Source: an uncultured Bacilli bacterium (GTDB lineage Bacteria > Bacillota_I > Bacilli_A > RF39 > UBA660). Taken from it: a stretch of DNA of 52,254 nucleotides. The stretch is from positions 1 through 52,254 of the forward strand of contig CAKPFM010000008.1 in the NCBI GenBank assembly GCA_934153945.1, read 5' to 3'. The notes under the pieces were generated by a model. That model saw only the letters and a program-made list of their open reading frames with translations. It searched no databases and was not told the DNA's origin. Below are positions 1-8,963 of the stretch, piece by piece; the first letter of the stretch is position 1; every line of letters begins with the position of its first letter. The translations under genes were made by a program, and so were the position numbers.

Positions 1-714
1 ACAGAAACAGGATGTGAAGAAGTATATTTAAATAATATTAATACAGGATATTTAAATAGTACAGCAACCTTTACAGGACAGTGGCAATATAGTGGAAGTA
101 TAACAGGATGTAGTGCATCAAGTACTTCATCAAGTGTAAATAGTAATCAATCATCATGTTCAAGTGGCTATGCATATAATGAAGCAAATAATAAAGCAAG
201 TACAACAGGGAACATAAGTGGAATCTATGATATGAGTGGAGGAAACTGGGAATATGTAATGGGAGTACTAAAAGATTTAAATGGATTACCAACGAGTGGA
301 AGAAATAGTAAATATAATTCAGGATTTAATGGAACATATGGATGTCCAACATGTGATAGTGATACATCAGGATTAACAAGTTTAACAACAGGAATAAATT
401 TTCCAACAGATACAAGATATTATGATATATATACAGCTAATTCAACAGAGTTAGGCGATGAAACATGGTATAAATATGAAAATGGACATTTAGGTGATGC
501 AACAAAAGAAATAGCAGTATCCAAATCTAATGCATCAAGTGGAGATAGAGGACTATGGTATAGTGATGGTGCGCGCTTTCCTTCGTTGACTTCCTCTTGG
601 TTCGCTCGTAGTGACGATTTCAACTGTGGTACTAGTGCTGGAATTCTTAACTTCAGTCGTAGCAATGGTCATGCCTTCAGTTACGATGCTTTCCGTGTTA
701 TTTTAGCATTTTAA
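1..714 (+). CDS. FGE-sulfatase / C-type-lectin-fold surface protein, 5' truncated
   Basis: The frame is open from base 1 to the TAA at 712-714, so the true start lies outside the window (at least 237 residues remain). The visible part carries the motif GIYDMSGGNWEYVMG, close to the G-x-YDM-x-GN-x-WEW signature of the formylglycine-generating-enzyme/SUMF1 fold, and ends in FRVILAF, as such domains end in a GFR-V strand. Ser/Thr/Gly-rich linkers with paired Cys suggest an exported protein. Related gut Firmicutes proteins often begin with a type IV prepilin leader, and a prepilin start occurs at the right end of this window, so a pilin-type N-terminus is likely but not seen. The last 49 codons differ sharply in codon use from the rest. 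The enzyme activity of true FGE is not implied; the fold is commonly used for ligand binding. Confidence 0.75.
   Translation, partial: TETGCEEVYLNNINTGYLNSTATFTGQWQYSGSITGCSASSTSSSVNSNQSSCSSGYAYNEANNKASTTGNISGIYDMSGGNWEYVMGVLKDLNGLPTSGRNSKYNSGFNGTYGCPTCDSDTSGLTSLTTGINFPTDTRYYDIYTANSTELGDETWYKYENGHLGDATKEIAVSKSNASSGDRGLWYSDGARFPSLTSSWFARSDDFNCGTSAGILNFSRSNGHAFSYDAFRVILAF
568..714 (+). other. candidate variable region (DGR-like 3' cassette)
   Basis: The last ~147 bp of the surface-protein gene are much richer in G and C than the rest and use CGT for Arg and TTC for Phe, whereas the upstream part uses AGA and TTT. The encoded segment (about G190 to the C-terminus) is the ligand-facing end of the FGE/C-type-lectin fold, and nearly all its polar codons have the NNY form (AGT, GAC, GAT, TTC, AAC, TGT, AGC, CAT, TAC). 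That is what adenine-directed mutagenesis of AAY codons would give. No reverse transcriptase or template repeat is visible in this window, so the call is inference. A recombined cassette from another family member is the alternative. Confidence 0.45.
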
Positions 715-735
715 AATGATTAATAAATCTCAAAA

Positions 736-764
736 AGAGATAGTAGAAAATCTATCTTTTTTTT
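736..764 (+). terminator. rho-independent terminator after the surface-protein gene
   Basis: AGATAG pairs with CTATCT across an 8-nt loop, with an A-rich 5' flank and a run of eight T. It lies between the surface-protein gene and mutL and separates the two transcripts. Confidence 0.6.
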
Positions 765-787
765 GATATAATTGAGTAGGTGGTAGT

Positions 788-2551
788 ATGAGTAAAATAA
801 AAATAATGGATGAATTACTAGCAAACAAAATAGCTGCTGGTGAAGTAGTTGAAAGATGTGTAAATGTAGTAAAAGAATTAGTAGAAAATAGTATTGATGC
901 AGGCTCAACTGAAATAAAAATTGAATTAGTAGAAGCAGGGACAAAACAAATAAAGGTAACAGATAATGGATCTGGTATGGATGAACATGATGCTGTACTA
1001 GCATTTTCTAGACATGCTACTAGTAAGTTAAAAACAGAAGAAGATTTGTATCGTATTTCTACATTAGGTTTTAGAGGAGAAGCTTTAGCTAGTATTGCTT
1101 CAGTTTCAGAAGTTGTTTTAAAAACATGTAGTGATGATATAGGTACAACAGTAATTATAAATGGTGGAAAAATAATAAGTGTTGAAAAAAGTGATTCTAG
1201 AATAGGTACAGTTATTGAAATAAATAATTTATTTTATAACACACCAGCTCGTTTAAAACATTTAACTAGTTTATATGCAGAACTTGCTAATATAACTGAT
1301 TATGTTAATAAAATAGCTTTATCAAATCCTCAAATTAAATTCACACTTATAAACAATAATAATACTTTATTACAAACAAGTGGTAATGGTGATTTATTAA
1401 AGGTAATTTACGCTATATATGGATTAGATATTACTAAAAAAATGTTAGAAATAAATAATGAAAATGAAGATTATAGAATAAGTGGATATATTTCTTTACC
1501 AGAAGTACATAGATCAAGTAGAAATGCTATTGTAACTTTAGTAGATGGTAGAGTAGTTAAAAATCAAGAATTAAATAGGGTTATTAATGATAGTTATCAT
1601 TCTTATAAACCAGATAATAGATATCCAGTAGTAGTACTTAATATTGATGTTGATCCAAGTTTAATAGATGTTAATATTCATCCAACTAAAATGGATATTA
1701 AGTTTTCAAATTTTGAAGATTTAAAAGAGTTAGTTTCTAATACTATAAAAGATAGAATTAAAAAAATAAATTTGATTCCACATATAGAAGTAGAAGAAGA
1801 AAGTACTCAAGAATTAAGAGAAGAAAAACCTAAAAAAGTATATGAAGAAATTAAATTAGATTTTGATACAGCTGTCAGTGAAGATACAACTAATTATACT
1901 GTAAGTAGTGATTTCTTAGATGATGAACCAGTAACTAAAGAAGAAGTTATAGAGGAAAAAGAAAGAATGCCTATTATGTATCCAGTAGGGTCTGTACATG
2001 GTACATATATAATTTGTCAAAATGAAAAAGGCATGTATTTAATAGATCAACATGCTGCTAAAGAAAGAATTAATTACGAAATTTGTTTAGAAAAATTAAC
2101 TAGTTTAGACAATAAAAATATTAAATTATTAATACCAATTACTTTAGAATATAGTACTAATGAATATATTGTTTTAAAAGAAAATTTAGAATTTTTAAGA
2201 AATATGAATTTTGAAATAGATGAATTTGGTATTAACTCAATTATTGTAAAAGCTCATCCTACTTGGATTCCAAAAGGTAATGAAGTTAATGCTATTAAAA
2301 AAGTTATTGAACTAGTTATATATAAAGAAAAAGATTTTAATATTAAAACATTTAATGATCATCTAGCAGCTACTATGGCTTGTAAAATGAGTATTAAAGC
2401 AAATGAAGCAATTACAATGGATGAAATGAAATATTTAATAGACGATTTAAGAAAATGTAAAAATCCATTTAATTGTCCTCATGGAAGACCTACAACTATA
2501 TTTTATTCAACTTATGATTTAGAAAAATTATTTAAAAGAAGTGGTTTTTAA
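788..2551 (+). CDS. mutL: DNA mismatch repair protein MutL
   Basis: The N-terminal GHKL ATPase is clear: IAAGEVVERCVNVVKELVENS near residues 15-35, DNGSGM near 59 and GFRGEAL near 95. A 587-residue length is normal for a compact MutL. The C-terminal domain keeps the metal-dependent endonuclease motif DQHA-x2-E-x4-E starting at D420, together with ACKMS and CPHGRP. It should therefore be the nicking MutL of organisms without MutH. A GGTGG ribosome site precedes the ATG. No mutS is visible next to it. The charged linker (about residues 330-385) is low complexity, as expected for the family. Confidence 0.97.
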   Translation: MSKIKIMDELLANKIAAGEVVERCVNVVKELVENSIDAGSTEIKIELVEAGTKQIKVTDNGSGMDEHDAVLAFSRHATSKLKTEEDLYRISTLGFRGEALASIASVSEVVLKTCSDDIGTTVIINGGKIISVEKSDSRIGTVIEINNLFYNTPARLKHLTSLYAELANITDYVNKIALSNPQIKFTLINNNNTLLQTSGNGDLLKVIYAIYGLDITKKMLEINNENEDYRISGYISLPEVHRSSRNAIVTLVDGRVVKNQELNRVINDSYHSYKPDNRYPVVVLNIDVDPSLIDVNIHPTKMDIKFSNFEDLKELVSNTIKDRIKKINLIPHIEVEEESTQELREEKPKKVYEEIKLDFDTAVSEDTTNYTVSSDFLDDEPVTKEEVIEEKERMPIMYPVGSVHGTYIICQNEKGMYLIDQHAAKERINYEICLEKLTSLDNKNIKLLIPITLEYSTNEYIVLKENLEFLRNMNFEIDEFGINSIIVKAHPTWIPKGNEVNAIKKVIELVIYKEKDFNIKTFNDHLAATMACKMSIKANEAITMDEMKYLIDDLRKCKNPFNCPHGRPTTIFYSTYDLEKLFKRSGF

Positions 2552-2560
2552 TCACTTCTT
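2536..2560. terminator. bidirectional hairpin between mutL and the DUF1835 gene
   Basis: AAGAAGTG pairs perfectly with CACTTCTT over a 9-nt loop that contains the mutL stop codon. The neighbouring gene is convergent, so the hairpin probably ends both transcripts. The T tract is short. Confidence 0.5.
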
Positions 2561-2567
2561 TGTTGTA

Positions 2568-3302
2568 TTATTTTTTAATTTCAATTATGTCAAGAAGATG
2601 ACTATTTCCTTTTGTCAATATTTTAATTTTATTTTGAAAAATTAATCTTTCAATCAAATATTGGTATATTATGGAATTATCACCAATTACAAAATTTGTC
2701 ATAAGTATTTCTACTAAATTTGAAAGTGTACAATTTCCTAAACTATCTAATGTATTTAAGATTATATCATCATAGTCATTATAGCTTTTATTTCTAATAA
2801 TTCCATTTTCCATAACTCTTAAATCACTATTGATTTCAACTAAATTTTTCCACTTATTAGAATATTTATTTAAATCATTAAATGTTAAATTTTTCTCATA
2901 CTTTATGATTGAATCTATTTTTTTATAGTCTAAACAATTAATATTTGATAAATTTTTATCATAGTCTGTTGTAAATATTACACTAATGTTGTTAACTTTA
3001 TTTTTTAATATATTACATAAATAAAGTAATAATAAGTAATCTTCAGCATTATTTTTAGAAGACCAAATTATAATTTTTTTATTATTTTCAATATTGTGTA
3101 ATAATTCTTTTATTGAATTATTATAATCAAAAAAGTTTTCTCCATATATATTTTTTATAATTGATATATGGTCATTTTTAATATCACCTATTGATAGATT
3201 TAAATTCATATATATTATTTTGTGATTTATAATTTTTTTGCTTATATAATATTGCTTTAAACATCCTGCTGCAGCACAATTATTACAAATATCTATTATC
3301 AT
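2568..3302 (-). CDS. DUF1835-family protein
   Basis: This 244-residue protein has the pattern I associate with DUF1835 proteins: an N-terminal strand and Cys-rich turn (IIDICNNCAAAGCLK), a region ending NLSIGDI, then IIIWSSKNNAEDYLLLLYL near residues 77-95, corresponding to the family's W-x-S/G-x-NAxE segment. The C-terminal half has a winged-helix look (TLSNLVEILMTN). The family has no settled biochemical role. It is convergent with mutL and transcribed alone. A GAGGTG ribosome site lies just upstream of the ATG. The N-terminal CxxC-x4-C is noteworthy but untested. Confidence 0.6.
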   Translation of the reverse strand: MIIDICNNCAAAGCLKQYYISKKIINHKIIYMNLNLSIGDIKNDHISIIKNIYGENFFDYNNSIKELLHNIENNKKIIIWSSKNNAEDYLLLLYLCNILKNKVNNISVIFTTDYDKNLSNINCLDYKKIDSIIKYEKNLTFNDLNKYSNKWKNLVEINSDLRVMENGIIRNKSYNDYDDIILNTLDSLGNCTLSNLVEILMTNFVIGDNSIIYQYLIERLIFQNKIKILTKGNSHLLDIIEIKK

Positions 3303-3417
3303 ATAATCTTCACCTCAGTAAATAAACTCTATGAAAATTATATCATCTATTTATCTTAAAATAAATTTAATTAATATTAATAAATAAATATTGTATATAA
3401 TAAAAAAAGAATTAAAA

Positions 3418-4473
3418 CTAATTCTTTTCAACATAATAAGCATAGTATTCTTCAAAAGTAATGTTTTCATTATATATTTTAGTAGCTACTTCTACACCAA
3501 CATATCTATAATGCCATGGCTCATATTGATAACCAGTAATCCATTCTTTGCCTTGAGGATATCTTAAAATAAAACCATATTTGTATGAATTATCTTTTAA
3601 CCATTTAAATTCATTTGTACTTCCAAAACCACCTAAATTACCACCACGTCTAGATATATCAATAGCTAAACCAGTTTGATGTTCTGAGTATCCTGCTCTA
3701 GCTGAATATGTATCAGCTAATGCTTTACCATCTTTACTAGCATATCTATTATATAAACTAACTTGTGTACTATAACTTCTATATGGTGATAAAATGGATA
3801 AATTTAATCCAACTTTCAAAGCATCGTTATACATATTTATAAATGCTTCATAAGTTGTTTTTTCAATTGGTAGGGCATAACCATATGTAGAACTAGCAGT
3901 TACCAAATTTTCAGGAACATAATCACTATCAAGATAATGATATTTATTTACAATTACTAAATATCCTTTTGATAAATCAGACTTAACTGTATTTTGATAA
4001 AATGGATTATCAAGCATACTATTAATACTTGTTATAACATAATTATTTAATTCTTCATCAGTATTAAAATTTTTATTTGCATTATTTTTATAATCTAAGT
4101 ATTTGTTTAAATTATTATGTATGTAATATTTACTTTTCATTAGTGATAAAGTATTTTCATCATAAGTAATATTACTATCATAATAATTATTATTAACAAC
4201 ATATAAGACATCATCAATAGAATAATCAGAGTTATTCATTAAATTAATATAATTTTCAAAATTATTATCAACAAAGTTATTATTATTTAATAAAGTTATG
4301 TAATTAGAATTATATTCATTATTTTTAAAATATTCTATAGTATTAGTAGACATTGTTTCAATAATATTTATTTCATCATCATTATACCCAATTTCTTTTA
4401 ATGGATTTGTTTTAATTTCTTCTTTTGTACATCCTGTTAATAATATTAATAATATTAAAATAAATTTTTTCAT
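3418..4473 (-). CDS. VanY-type D-alanyl-D-alanine carboxypeptidase, lipoprotein
   Basis: A lipoprotein signal with lipobox LTGC (Cys15) anchors this 351-residue protein outside the membrane. The C-terminal domain is peptidase M15B (VanY): S263-E-H265-QTG-x3-D272 supplies the first two zinc ligands, and E318-P-W-H321 supplies the catalytic Glu and third ligand. The SPYRSY segment near 229 is typical of the family. Family members trim the terminal D-Ala from peptidoglycan stem peptides. The start overlaps the stop of the upstream paralogue by 4 bp (ATGA), so the two are translationally coupled. The N-terminal 150 residues are Asn-rich and divergent, probably a spacer or targeting domain. Confidence 0.9.
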   Translation of the reverse strand: MKKFILILLILLTGCTKEEIKTNPLKEIGYNDDEINIIETMSTNTIEYFKNNEYNSNYITLLNNNNFVDNNFENYINLMNNSDYSIDDVLYVVNNNYYDSNITYDENTLSLMKSKYYIHNNLNKYLDYKNNANKNFNTDEELNNYVITSINSMLDNPFYQNTVKSDLSKGYLVIVNKYHYLDSDYVPENLVTASSTYGYALPIEKTTYEAFINMYNDALKVGLNLSILSPYRSYSTQVSLYNRYASKDGKALADTYSARAGYSEHQTGLAIDISRRGGNLGGFGSTNEFKWLKDNSYKYGFILRYPQGKEWITGYQYEPWHYRYVGVEVATKIYNENITFEEYYAYYVEKN

Positions 4474-5408
4474 TGTTCACCTTCTATATAATAAGCATAA
4501 TATTCATCAAATGTTATGTTTTCGTTATGAATCTTTGTAGCAGCTTCTATACCAACATATCTATAATGCCATGACTCGTATTCATATCCAGTGATATCAG
4601 TTTTATCTTTAGGATATCTTAAAATAAAACCGTATTTGTATGAATTTTCATTTAGCCATTTAAATTCATCTGATTCTTCAAAATTAGCTAAAGTAGCATT
4701 ATAAGTTAAAATATCTATTACATAACCAGTTTGATGTTCTGAGTATCCAGCTCTAGCAGTAGATAAATCAGCAGCTTTTTTATCTATCATAGCTCTTGAT
4801 TCCCATAATTTCTTTTGAGAATCATATGTCCTGTAACTAGAAGAAGCTATCAATGTTAAATTTTCTTTGTTAGCAGCATACCACATATTTTTATATGCAT
4901 TTAAAGCTTCACTAGTTAATTCGTTATCATCATATGCATACATAACACTAATTTTACTTACTTCAGGTTCATAATTTTCAGTTAAATAGTTATATTTATT
5001 CACTAACATTAAAATTCCTTTTGATGTATCAGTTTCTTTTATAATATTTTTATCATACTGTTCATAATCAGCGTTAACATTTACTAAACTTACAACTTTA
5101 TCTGGTCTACAATTACATTCACTATAAAGTTTTAAATATCTATCTAAATTTTTAAGTAAAAAATATTTTTCCTTAACAAAATTTAAAATATTTTCATTGT
5201 AATCCATTTCTAATATTTTGTTTTTCTTATTATCATCTAAACTAAGTATTTCTTTAATTTCTTCTTTAGAATATCCTTTTTCCTTCAATTTGTATTCATT
5301 ACTATTTCTATAGTTTACAAATTTAACAAGAAATATTATTAGAAATATAAATAAGATGACCGCAATTAAACCATATTTAGCGCTTTTTTTTAATTTTCTT
5401 TTTTTCAT
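4470..5408 (-). CDS. VanY-type D-alanyl-D-alanine carboxypeptidase, membrane anchored
   Basis: A basic N-terminus followed by one hydrophobic helix (about residues 13-30) anchors the protein with its catalytic domain outside. The M15B residues are H225 and D232 in the SEHQTGYVIDI block and E278/H281 in ESWHYRYVG. It is a clear paralogue of the downstream lipoprotein, with which it forms a two-gene unit by local duplication. Both share a segment like EIGYNDDEI / EKGYSKEEI after the anchor. Role, by family: cell-wall stem-peptide trimming, possibly linked to spore cortex or wall remodelling. No VanRS-type regulators are adjacent, so a resistance function is not indicated. Confidence 0.9.
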   Translation of the reverse strand: MKKRKLKKSAKYGLIAVILFIFLIIFLVKFVNYRNSNEYKLKEKGYSKEEIKEILSLDDNKKNKILEMDYNENILNFVKEKYFLLKNLDRYLKLYSECNCRPDKVVSLVNVNADYEQYDKNIIKETDTSKGILMLVNKYNYLTENYEPEVSKISVMYAYDDNELTSEALNAYKNMWYAANKENLTLIASSSYRTYDSQKKLWESRAMIDKKAADLSTARAGYSEHQTGYVIDILTYNATLANFEESDEFKWLNENSYKYGFILRYPKDKTDITGYEYESWHYRYVGIEAATKIHNENITFDEYYAYYIEGEQ

Positions 5409-5471
5409 ATTACCACCACTTTAATTATAATTTAAATTTAAAAAAAATACAAATTATTTGTATATGTTTAT

Positions 5472-5500
5472 TTGATTTTGAAATGATAATAATGTATACT
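5472..5500 (+). promoter_or_regulatory. sigma-A-type promoter for the DUF2179 gene
   Basis: TTGATT and TATACT are separated by 17 bp, and an AGGAGG ribosome site lies just before the ATG at 5522. Confidence 0.55.
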
Positions 5501-5521
5501 TAATATACTAGGAGGTAAATA

Positions 5522-6040
5522 ATGGAACTATTTATATTGTGTTTAAAAGTATTTTTTGTTAGAATTATTGATGTTTCAATGGGAACATGTAGAACAATAG
5601 TTACAATAAAAGGAAATAAGTTATTAGCAAGTCTTATAGGATTTGTAGAAGTATTTGTTTGGTTTGTTGTTGTTAAAGAAGCTTTAAATACTGAAAGTAC
5701 AAGCTTATTTATAGCTTTATCATATGCTGGAGGATATGCTACCGGAACATATTTAGGAAGTGCTATATCAGAAAAATTTATTAAAGGTAATTTTGGAGTA
5801 CAAGTTATCACAAGTAAAAGAGATGATGAATTAGTAGCATTTCTTAAAAAAAATGGTTTTGGTGTTTCCGTAATAGATGTTAGAAGTGAAAAAGAACAAA
5901 ATGAAAAATATATGCTTTTTATTGAAATAGATAAAGTGAAATTTAATGATTTGAAAAAATTGATTAAGAAATACGATCCAAATGCTTTTGTAGTAGTTAA
6001 TGAAACTAAAGAAGTATATAATGGATATTTTGGAAATTAA
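5522..6040 (+). CDS. UPF0316 / DUF2179 membrane protein
   Basis: The 172-residue protein has about three N-terminal membrane helices (residues 1-75) with the family motif RIIDVSMGTCRTI near 14-26. A cytoplasmic C-terminal DUF2179 domain follows (about 90-165; VQVITSKRDDELVAFLKK and an IDKVKF-x2-LKKLIKKYDPNAFVVV strand-helix-strand). This matches the UPF0316 (YebE-like) architecture and length. The function is not established; DUF2179 domains are thought to sense a small ligand. It has its own promoter and a hairpin directly after the stop. Confidence 0.85.
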   Translation: MELFILCLKVFFVRIIDVSMGTCRTIVTIKGNKLLASLIGFVEVFVWFVVVKEALNTESTSLFIALSYAGGYATGTYLGSAISEKFIKGNFGVQVITSKRDDELVAFLKKNGFGVSVIDVRSEKEQNEKYMLFIEIDKVKFNDLKKLIKKYDPNAFVVVNETKEVYNGYFGN

Positions 6041-6064
6041 CATGAAATAAATTTTCATGTTTTA
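6039..6064 (+). terminator. terminator after the DUF2179 gene
   Basis: AACATGAAA pairs with TTTCATGTT and is followed by a T-rich tail. It overlaps the stop codon. Confidence 0.55.
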
Positions 6065-6109
6065 TTATTAAATAATGATTAAATATGATATTATAGTGTT
6101 GGTGATGTT

Positions 6110-8290
6110 ATGAAAAAACCAGAGTTATTAGCGCCAGTAGGTAATCAAGAAAGTTTAGTAGCAGCTATAGAAGCTGGATGTGATGCTGTATACTTAAGTG
6201 GTACTATGTTTGGAGCTAGAAAATTTGCTAAAAACTTTAATAATGAAGAACTAAAACTAGCCATAGAATATGCTCATAAATATAAAGTAAAAGTATACGT
6301 AACAGTAAATACTTTAATATATGAAGATGAAGTAGAAGAATTTTTAAACTATATCGATTTTTTACACAAATCAAATGTTGATGCTCTAATAATGCAAGAT
6401 ATTGGTATGATGGATTTAGTTAGAAAAACATATCCAAATTTGAGTATTCATGCTTCAACTCAAATGCATATTCATAACTTGGAAGGAACTAAATTTATGG
6501 AAAATTTAGGACTAGAAAGAGTAGTACTAGCTAGAGAAACAAGTTATGAAGATATTAAAAAAATAAAGAAAAAAACTAATATAGAATTAGAAATATTTAT
6601 TCATGGAGCACTTTGTATGTGTTATTCTGGACAATGTTTAATGTCAAGCTTAATAGGTGGAAGAAGTGGTAATAGAGGGTCATGTACTCAATGTTGTCGT
6701 TTACCATATGATTTAATAAGTGATAATAAAAAAATAAATAAAGATAAATATCTATTAAGTACTAAAGATTTAAATTCAATAGATAATTTATATAAATTAT
6801 TAGAACTAAATATTGATAGTTTAAAAATAGAAGGAAGAATGAAAAGTCCAGAATATGTATATCAAGTTGTAAAAATATACCGAACTATAATAGATAATTA
6901 TTATTTAAACAAAAAAACAAATATAGAAGAAGAAATAAAAAAATTACAAATAATATTTAATAGAAAATTTACTAAAGGATTTCTATTTAATGAAGAAAAT
7001 AACAATTTCATAAATCCATACCGACCAAACCATATGGGTATAGAAATTGGTAAAGTAATAGACTATAAAAATGGATTTGCTAAAATATTATTAAGTGATA
7101 ATTTAAGTCTATTAGATGGAATTAGAATAATAGATAAAAGTGACAATGGTTTTATAGTAACAAAAATGTTTAAAAATAGAAAAGAAATAAAAAAAGCTTA
7201 CAAAAATGATGTAATAGAAATAAAAGTAGATAAAGTAAATATAAATAGTGTTGTAATAAAAACAAAAGATAATGAATTAATAAATGAAATAAATAAAGAA
7301 ATAAATAGTAAAAAAAGAAAACTAATTTTAAATGGTAAAATAATAATTCATCAAAATAAACCAATTCATTTAATTGTCAATTTAGATGATGAATGTATCA
7401 AACTAGATGGTGATATAGCTGATACTTCAATAAATAATCCTACTACTAAAGAAGATGTATTAAAAAGATTAAAAAAATTAGGTGATACTAACTTTGTATT
7501 TGATAATTTAGATGTAGAAATAAGTGATAATACTTTTGTAAGGATATATTCATTAAATGAATTAAGAAGAAATATGGTAGAAAAACTATATGAAATACTC
7601 TTAAAAAAAAGTAACTATAAAAAACAAACATATAGTATTAAATTAAATGAATATAAAGAAGAACCAGGATATAGTGTTTTAGTAAATAATATTGAAGATT
7701 ATAATAATATAAAAAATAAAAATATAAAATATATTTATTTAAATAAAGAACTATATAATAAAATAGATGATTCAAGAAAAGTATTAAAATTAGATAGAGT
7801 TATATTAAATCATGAACCAAATGATAAAGAATGTTTACTAGGAGAATTAGGTAGTGTTTACTACTATAAAAAAGGATTTACTGATTACTCTTTAAATGTA
7901 GTAAATTCATATTCAGTAGCTTTTCTAAATAGTATTGGTATAAAAAGAATAACTTTATCGTATGAATTAAATGATTATCAAATTGAAAATATAATAAATG
8001 AGTTTAAAAAGAGATATAATATGTTACCAAACCTAGAACTTATTGTATCATCATATCCAGAAGTAATGATAATAAAATTTAATCTAATAAAATATTTTAA
8101 TTTAAATAGTAAAAATAATTATTTAAGAGATACTTATAATAATTTGTTTAAAATAATTGAAAATGATAATGGAATGACTATAAAATTTTATAAAAAAATA
8201 ATATTAGATTCACATCAAAAATATTTCGATATGGGTATTAATACTTTAAGAATTCATATTGAAGATAAAGAAGATTATAAAAATATTTAG
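6110..8290 (+). CDS. U32-family protein (RlhA-like, Fe-S)
   Basis: The N-terminus (ELLAPVGNQESLVAAIEAGCDAVYLSG) is diagnostic of the U32 'peptidase' family. Cysteines C169, C171, C176, C192, C195 and C196 lie in the segment where family members bind an iron-sulfur cluster; it ends in CTQCCRLPY. At 726 residues with a long second half it resembles the long RlhA/DUF3656 type rather than the ~400-residue TrhP type. Long members such as E. coli RlhA hydroxylate a cytidine of 23S rRNA from a prephenate-derived donor; transfer of that role here is inference. The C-terminal half is low complexity and Asn/Lys-rich. It stands alone, with a TTGGTGATG-type start region. Confidence 0.85.
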   Translation: MKKPELLAPVGNQESLVAAIEAGCDAVYLSGTMFGARKFAKNFNNEELKLAIEYAHKYKVKVYVTVNTLIYEDEVEEFLNYIDFLHKSNVDALIMQDIGMMDLVRKTYPNLSIHASTQMHIHNLEGTKFMENLGLERVVLARETSYEDIKKIKKKTNIELEIFIHGALCMCYSGQCLMSSLIGGRSGNRGSCTQCCRLPYDLISDNKKINKDKYLLSTKDLNSIDNLYKLLELNIDSLKIEGRMKSPEYVYQVVKIYRTIIDNYYLNKKTNIEEEIKKLQIIFNRKFTKGFLFNEENNNFINPYRPNHMGIEIGKVIDYKNGFAKILLSDNLSLLDGIRIIDKSDNGFIVTKMFKNRKEIKKAYKNDVIEIKVDKVNINSVVIKTKDNELINEINKEINSKKRKLILNGKIIIHQNKPIHLIVNLDDECIKLDGDIADTSINNPTTKEDVLKRLKKLGDTNFVFDNLDVEISDNTFVRIYSLNELRRNMVEKLYEILLKKSNYKKQTYSIKLNEYKEEPGYSVLVNNIEDYNNIKNKNIKYIYLNKELYNKIDDSRKVLKLDRVILNHEPNDKECLLGELGSVYYYKKGFTDYSLNVVNSYSVAFLNSIGIKRITLSYELNDYQIENIINEFKKRYNMLPNLELIVSSYPEVMIIKFNLIKYFNLNSKNNYLRDTYNNLFKIIENDNGMTIKFYKKIILDSHQKYFDMGINTLRIHIEDKEDYKNI

Positions 8291-8310
8291 TTTAACTGAA
8301 TATTTTTTTT
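8278..8310 (+). terminator. terminator after the U32 gene
   Basis: AAATATT and AATATTT pair around an 11-nt loop and are followed by a run of T. The stop codon lies in the loop. Confidence 0.5.
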
Positions 8311-8354
8311 GTTTAATCATATATTTTATTAGGTAAGTACTGGAGGAATAATTG

Positions 8355-8855
8355 ATGATTAATAAAAAAAATATATGGTTTTTAACTTTATTTAGTTTGA
8401 TTTTGGTATTAAGTGTTTATTATATAACAATGCCATCTGAATTATTATTAAATAATACTAATTTTACAACCCCAACAATTAACAATAATGAAGAAAATAT
8501 TACTATAGAATCTAGTGGTGTAATAGGAGCTTTAAAAGCTGAAGACAATGATTCATTTTTAAAACAATTAGATTCATTAAAAATAATATTAATGGATAAA
8601 GAAAAAAGTACAGAAGAAAAAAATGATGCTTTTGATAAAATGAAAGAATTAAATATAAATAAATCTTTAGAAGAAAAAATTGAAAAATCTTTAAATGAAA
8701 CTTTTAGTTTAAAAACATTTGTCAAAATAAAGGATGATCAAGTAAAAGTTGTAGTAGATAGTTCTGAACATGATGTGACTATAGCAAATAAAATTATGAA
8801 TTTAGTACAAAGTAATTTTGAAAATAAAATGTATATTACTGTAGACTTTAAATAA
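8355..8855 (+). CDS. SpoIIIAH-like family protein
   Basis: The first ~25 residues (MINKKNIWFLTLFSLILVLSVYYIT) match the membrane anchor of SpoIIIAH-like proteins. The C-terminus (about residues 75-166) has the family's basic/acidic alternation ending in a KVVVDSSEHDVTIANKIMNLV ring-building-like segment. In Bacillus, SpoIIIAH lies in the mother-cell membrane facing the forespore and pairs with SpoIIQ. Here it is solitary, not in a spoIIIA operon. I chose ATG 8355, 8 nt after GGAGG, over the in-frame TTG three bases earlier. GerE- and GerM-like genes follow, supporting a sporulation context. Confidence 0.75.
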   Translation: MINKKNIWFLTLFSLILVLSVYYITMPSELLLNNTNFTTPTINNNEENITIESSGVIGALKAEDNDSFLKQLDSLKIILMDKEKSTEEKNDAFDKMKELNINKSLEEKIEKSLNETFSLKTFVKIKDDQVKVVVDSSEHDVTIANKIMNLVQSNFENKMYITVDFK

Positions 8856-8876
8856 AACAATTTTGTTTTATTTTTT
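8850..8876 (+). terminator. terminator after the SpoIIIAH-like gene
   Basis: AAATAAAAC pairs with GTTTTATTT over a 6-nt loop and is followed by T residues. Confidence 0.6.
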
Positions 8877-8963
8877 AGTTTTTTAACCTCACATAAAATA
8901 AATTGTTACATAAAATAATATGAGTAAATATAAACCACCCAACTTAGAAAGTGAGGGGAATGC

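Noticed and set aside
71..292. Minus-strand 73-codon ORF at the left end
   Set aside because: Hydrophobic shadow of the continuous plus-strand surface-protein frame, with no ribosome site.
1..714. Functional formylglycine-generating enzyme
   Set aside because: No sulfatase nearby, the visible segment lacks recognisable catalytic Cys context, and the variable-looking C-terminus suggests a binding protein.
720..1004. Minus-strand 94-codon ORF opposite the mutL start
   Set aside because: Leu/Ile/His-rich antisense artefact of AT-rich coding DNA; mutL is certain here.
3418..5408. Glycopeptide-resistance operon
   Set aside because: Only VanY-type peptidases; no VanR/S, VanH, ligase or VanX.
7170..7364. 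Minus-strand 64-codon hydrophobic ORF
   Set aside because: Shadow of the Lys/Asn-rich U32 gene.
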